Shown here piece after piece: positions 60,717 through 64,000 of a DNA stretch of 64,000 nt. Both the position numbers and the translations under genes were made by a program. Source of the stretch: Cryptosporidium bovis (taxonomy: Eukaryota > Apicomplexa > Conoidasida > Eucoccidiorida > Cryptosporidiidae); contig VHIT02000052.1 in NCBI GenBank assembly GCA_009768925.2, positions 180,169 through 244,168 of the forward strand, written 5' to 3'. Below the pieces are notes generated by a model, which was not told the DNA's origin, ran no database searches, and worked only from the letters and a program-made list of their open reading frames with translations. Numbering within the stretch: the stretch's first letter is position 1; every line of letters starts with the position of its first letter.

Positions 60717-63700
60717 ATGGAATTAGAAAATGTGTTTAAAAATGGAAGTAAGGTATGGATATATTCAAAATATAATAGTAAAACAGTAGAATTATCGAAA
60801 AGAATAGATGAAAATGGCGGAGTATTACACGATATATTTATTTGTGGAAAGGTAATTTCCTACGATTCAGAGAAAGATATCTATGAATGTGAATGCAATG
60901 ATAATGGAAAATTAGTTTCTATTATAGTTAGTAAAGATGTGATTTACAAGGCAGATGAAGATTTTGGCTATAAAGATAATTCTCAACTTAGAAATTTGAA
61001 TATAGGTAATGTTCTAAAGAATATTCAAGTCTGCTACGAGTCCTTGAATAAGGATAATAAAAAGGTTAGTAATATTGATGATTGTTCCTATCCAAGATAT
61101 TCGACGTACAGTTTCGCAGGCGGAATATTGTTAGCAGTCAATCCGTATAAGGACTATGATATATACAACGAAAATGTAGCAAATGGGTTTATAGGTAAAA
61201 ATATAATGAATATGGAACCGCATCCTTTTGCAATAGCTGAATGGTCTTATAGGAGAATGCTAAATGACGGTAGATCTCAGTCAATCATCATTTCTGGAGA
61301 AAGCGGTGCAGGAAAGACTGAGACTTCAAAACATGTGTTGAAATATTTGAGTTTTGTAAGTAATAAACAAAGAACAAGAAAGGCAATGGAAGCAGGGAAC
61401 AATACATCAAATAATAAAGAAAATATTGTTACAATAGAAAATTGTCTATTGTCATCAAATCCCTTATTAGAAGTTTTTGGAAATTCGAAAACCATAAGAA
61501 ATTGTAACTCGTCTAGATTTGGAAAATATATGAAGTTGTATTTCGACAATAACGGTAGAATAATGAATTCTTGCATTAACACATATCTTTTAGCAAAATC
61601 GAGAGTAGTACATTTACCAAATAATGAAAGAAACTATCACATTTTTTATCACATACTTAATGAAATGACTCAAGAACAAAAAAATAGATGGGGTTTAATG
61701 AATGACAAAGATATTTTAAATGTACTAGAGTTTAATTATTTGAAAACAGAAAATCTAAAAAAATCTGAAATTAGTAATAACATGATAGATTTTAGCCTTA
61801 GCGAGATAATGAGAACAGTTCCATACAATATGAGTATTATAAATGAGTCATTCAATTCAATAGGAGTTAATTCAATGAACAGAGAATACATTTACGATGT
61901 TATAATGTCAATTCTACTATTGGGTAATTTGGAATATAAGGAAGTTGCAAATCAGGAGGAAGATGAGTGTGAATTGAAAGAGAGTTCTTTGTTAATTATT
62001 GAGAGGATAGCTAATATATGGGGATTAGAAGACCCGAATGAATTAATAGAACTACTAACAGTTAAAAAGATAGTAAAAATTAAAAAGAAACTTTCATATT
62101 CAGAGGCTATATTTACAAGAGATAGTATATCAAGATATCTTTATGAATGGACATTTAATAGTGTTGTTGAACTTATTAATATCGCCTTAAAACAGAATAT
62201 AAGCTCAAATATTGAATATCGTTCATTAAAGGATAATGATATTTCTGAGTTAAATTCAAATAATGACAATTCTATTGGAATATTGGATATATTTGGGTTT
62301 GAGGACTTAGAACCTAATTATGTTAATAGTTTTGAGCAATTATTGATAAACTATTGCAATGAAAGACTTCATAGCTTCTTTTTAGAACAGTTGTTGTATA
62401 GAGATACAGTGTTATATAAAACTGAGGGAATAAATGACAAAATCTCAACACAGCCGTCTTCAAATGTGATTGATTTACTTTTTCAACAATCCTTCGTATG
62501 TACAATTATGAGTGGCGTAAACCCAAAATATTTAGTTAACGATAACGACGAATATAATAATCGGATATCTGAAACGGACCGAAGTCCATTTAAAGAGAAA
62601 TTGGATAATAATAATTTACTTGTGGGATCGTTACCTTATAATATAATATCAATTCTAGATGAAACAGGAAAAATACCTATGAAGGGAAATAGGGATCATG
62701 CATTTTGCAATAGAGTACATATGTTAAATAAGCTGTCAAATGCAAGTACAAACAAAAACATTACAATTAACAGGGGATCTATTTGTTCTGGAGCAATGAA
62801 TAATATAAAAAACGATGTTAATTTGTCAGAAGAAAGATTTATAAATTTAACTAGTGCAATAAGCAATGTGATACAAATACAGAAATTAAATACAGACAAA
62901 ACGTTCACAATAAATCATTTCGCAGGGCCTGTTAAATATACAAGTCATGAATTTATTTCAAAAAATACAGATTTTTTATCTCATAATATAGAGAATGTAC
63001 TTTTATCTAAAATAAAGTCTATAAAAGAGATAAACAATTTAAAAAATGCTCTTCGAAATAGTGGTTATACTGCAGGAAGTGGTTTTATTAATGATGAAAA
63101 TGACACTGAAAGTATTAATACTATTGAATTGAAGTTAGATAATGAAATAAATAACGCGGATAAACAAACATCGAGAAAAAGCGTTATTTACTTGAGTAAT
63201 ATAGCGAATTCATCATTAAATCAGGTACCAACTCCAATAAATACAAATAAAAACAAGAGTGTATCAACAATGTTTGTTAAACAAGTACAAAATATGCTGG
63301 AAAATGAACTTTACTCAACACAAAGCCATTTCATAAGGTGCATAAAACCAAATAATTATCAAATACCCTTACTCTTTGACAGTGAGAAGGTTTATAAACA
63401 ATTAAAGATTGGCGGAATAATTCAGATATTGAATATAATGATTTACGGATACCCATGTAGAATACCTTATATCCGAATATACAACTATTTTAAACAAATT
63501 ATCGAATTAGATGATGATTTTGAAAGTCAAGAGAAGAATACAAGTGGAATAAAGAAAAAAGCGGAAGAATTGTTAAGAGATTGTAGACTGTTTGTATCAA
63601 TATTACTAGAATATATGGGTTATGCAAATAAAATAGACTATCAATTAGGTTTAACAAGAGTTTTTTTCAAGTATAATGTATTGGATAAGATAGAACAGTT

Positions 63701-64000
63701 TATCAAAAAGTGTGACGAGAATTCACTAGAATGGAAAATTGAATGTATAAATAGCTTATACAGTTATTGGATTAAAAGAAGATGTTCAAATTACTGGAAC
63801 ATGTTAAGATGTTGCTTTAAAATATACACTCTAAATAAACATATTAGAAAGAAGAATTCAATTAGGGTTATAGGAAAGTATATAATTAGTTATATTGAAT
63901 TAAAAAGGGAGAACAGAAAAAAAGAAATGGAAAGAAGAAAAGAAGAGGAAGAAAAGAAATTGGAACTCGAGAGAATAAGAAAAGAGCAAGAAGAGATGGA
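60717..64000 (+). CDS. Myosin heavy chain (3' partial)
   Basis: 1094 codons from ATG 60717 to the window edge with no stop, so only the 3' end is missing. The head is complete: AGGILLAVNPYKDYDIY near 135, the P-loop GESGAGKTET at 194-203, switch I CNSSRFGKYMKLYF, switch II ILDIFGFEDLEPN (Asp 524), and HFIRCIKPNNYQIP near 875. A large Asn/Ser-rich loop of about 200 residues sits before the last motif. After the converter, basic helices with IQ-like spacing (YSYWIKRRCSNYWNML) lead into a Glu/Lys-rich coiled coil at the edge. An actin-based motor is certain. The class is not: long-tailed apicomplexan types such as class XXII (MyoF) are candidates. Confidence 0.93.
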   Translation, partial: MELENVFKNGSKVWIYSKYNSKTVELSKRIDENGGVLHDIFICGKVISYDSEKDIYECECNDNGKLVSIIVSKDVIYKADEDFGYKDNSQLRNLNIGNVLKNIQVCYESLNKDNKKVSNIDDCSYPRYSTYSFAGGILLAVNPYKDYDIYNENVANGFIGKNIMNMEPHPFAIAEWSYRRMLNDGRSQSIIISGESGAGKTETSKHVLKYLSFVSNKQRTRKAMEAGNNTSNNKENIVTIENCLLSSNPLLEVFGNSKTIRNCNSSRFGKYMKLYFDNNGRIMNSCINTYLLAKSRVVHLPNNERNYHIFYHILNEMTQEQKNRWGLMNDKDILNVLEFNYLKTENLKKSEISNNMIDFSLSEIMRTVPYNMSIINESFNSIGVNSMNREYIYDVIMSILLLGNLEYKEVANQEEDECELKESSLLIIERIANIWGLEDPNELIELLTVKKIVKIKKKLSYSEAIFTRDSISRYLYEWTFNSVVELINIALKQNISSNIEYRSLKDNDISELNSNNDNSIGILDIFGFEDLEPNYVNSFEQLLINYCNERLHSFFLEQLLYRDTVLYKTEGINDKISTQPSSNVIDLLFQQSFVCTIMSGVNPKYLVNDNDEYNNRISETDRSPFKEKLDNNNLLVGSLPYNIISILDETGKIPMKGNRDHAFCNRVHMLNKLSNASTNKNITINRGSICSGAMNNIKNDVNLSEERFINLTSAISNVIQIQKLNTDKTFTINHFAGPVKYTSHEFISKNTDFLSHNIENVLLSKIKSIKEINNLKNALRNSGYTAGSGFINDENDTESINTIELKLDNEINNADKQTSRKSVIYLSNIANSSLNQVPTPINTNKNKSVSTMFVKQVQNMLENELYSTQSHFIRCIKPNNYQIPLLFDSEKVYKQLKIGGIIQILNIMIYGYPCRIPYIRIYNYFKQIIELDDDFESQEKNTSGIKKKAEELLRDCRLFVSILLEYMGYANKIDYQLGLTRVFFKYNVLDKIEQFIKKCDENSLEWKIECINSLYSYWIKRRCSNYWNMLRCCFKIYTLNKHIRKKNSIRVIGKYIISYIELKRENRKKEMERRKEEEEKKLELERIRKEQEEM

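Overview
The window looks like nuclear chromosome of an apicomplexan parasite, most probably Cryptosporidium. The DNA is strongly AT-rich and genes are packed on both strands. Most genes are single open frames, and the few introns are tiny (52-96 bp, mostly GTAAGT-type donors). The proteins are eukaryotic: NOG1, ORC2, CCR4, a condensin HEAT subunit, TAPT1, Tctex1 dynein light chain and a myosin. They carry Asn/Ser/Lys-rich low-complexity inserts. Upstream regions repeatedly carry E2F-type boxes (TTTGGCGC, ATGGCGCCAT, TTTCCCGCC) and TGCATGCA boxes, the two element classes expected in Cryptosporidium promoters. The species cannot be named from the sequence alone. I saw no tRNA, rRNA, CRISPR array, transposon or viral insertion.

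Layout. 0-6.5 kb: the 5' end of a Cdc73-like gene (-), a lysine-rich protein with a possible PH-like end (-), the ribosome-biogenesis factor RRP1 (+), a TBC Rab-GAP (+), and a spliced type I membrane protein with a Pro-Gly-Met repeat tail (-). 7.9-17 kb: exosome subunit RRP46 (+), nucleoside diphosphate kinase (-), ORC2 (+), CCR4 deadenylase (+), a membrane-anchored lipase-like hydrolase (+), and a four-exon Qc-type SNARE (-). 17-30 kb: AMP deaminase (-), a large candidate nuclear regulator with SET/PR-like and AP2-like segments (-), an unknown protein (+), a multipass transporter-like protein (-), and a PDE12-type 2'-phosphodiesterase (-). 30-41 kb: a DBP7/DDX31 helicase (+), Tctex1 light chain (-), a coiled-coil protein (-), a four-exon small membrane protein (+), an unknown protein (+), a tetraspan protein (+), and a RING protein (-). 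41-64 kb: an AIM24-like protein (+), TAPT1 (+), a SERAC1-like hydrolase (-), AFG2/SPATA5 AAA ATPase (+), NF-YB (-), condensin CND1 (-), spliced NOG1 (+), and a myosin running off the right edge (+).

Genes are interspersed without operons. Functionally, several serve ribosome biogenesis and RNA turnover (RRP1, RRP46, DBP7, AFG2, NOG1, CCR4, PDE12-like). Others serve chromosome replication and condensation (ORC2, condensin, NDK), nucleotide metabolism (AMP deaminase) and membrane traffic (TBC, SNARE, TAPT1). Three genes (the Pro-Gly-Met protein, the SNARE and the 36.5 kb membrane protein) plus the NOG1 N-terminus become complete only when short introns are removed. I reconstructed these by hand from splice signals and reading phase, so they need RNA evidence.
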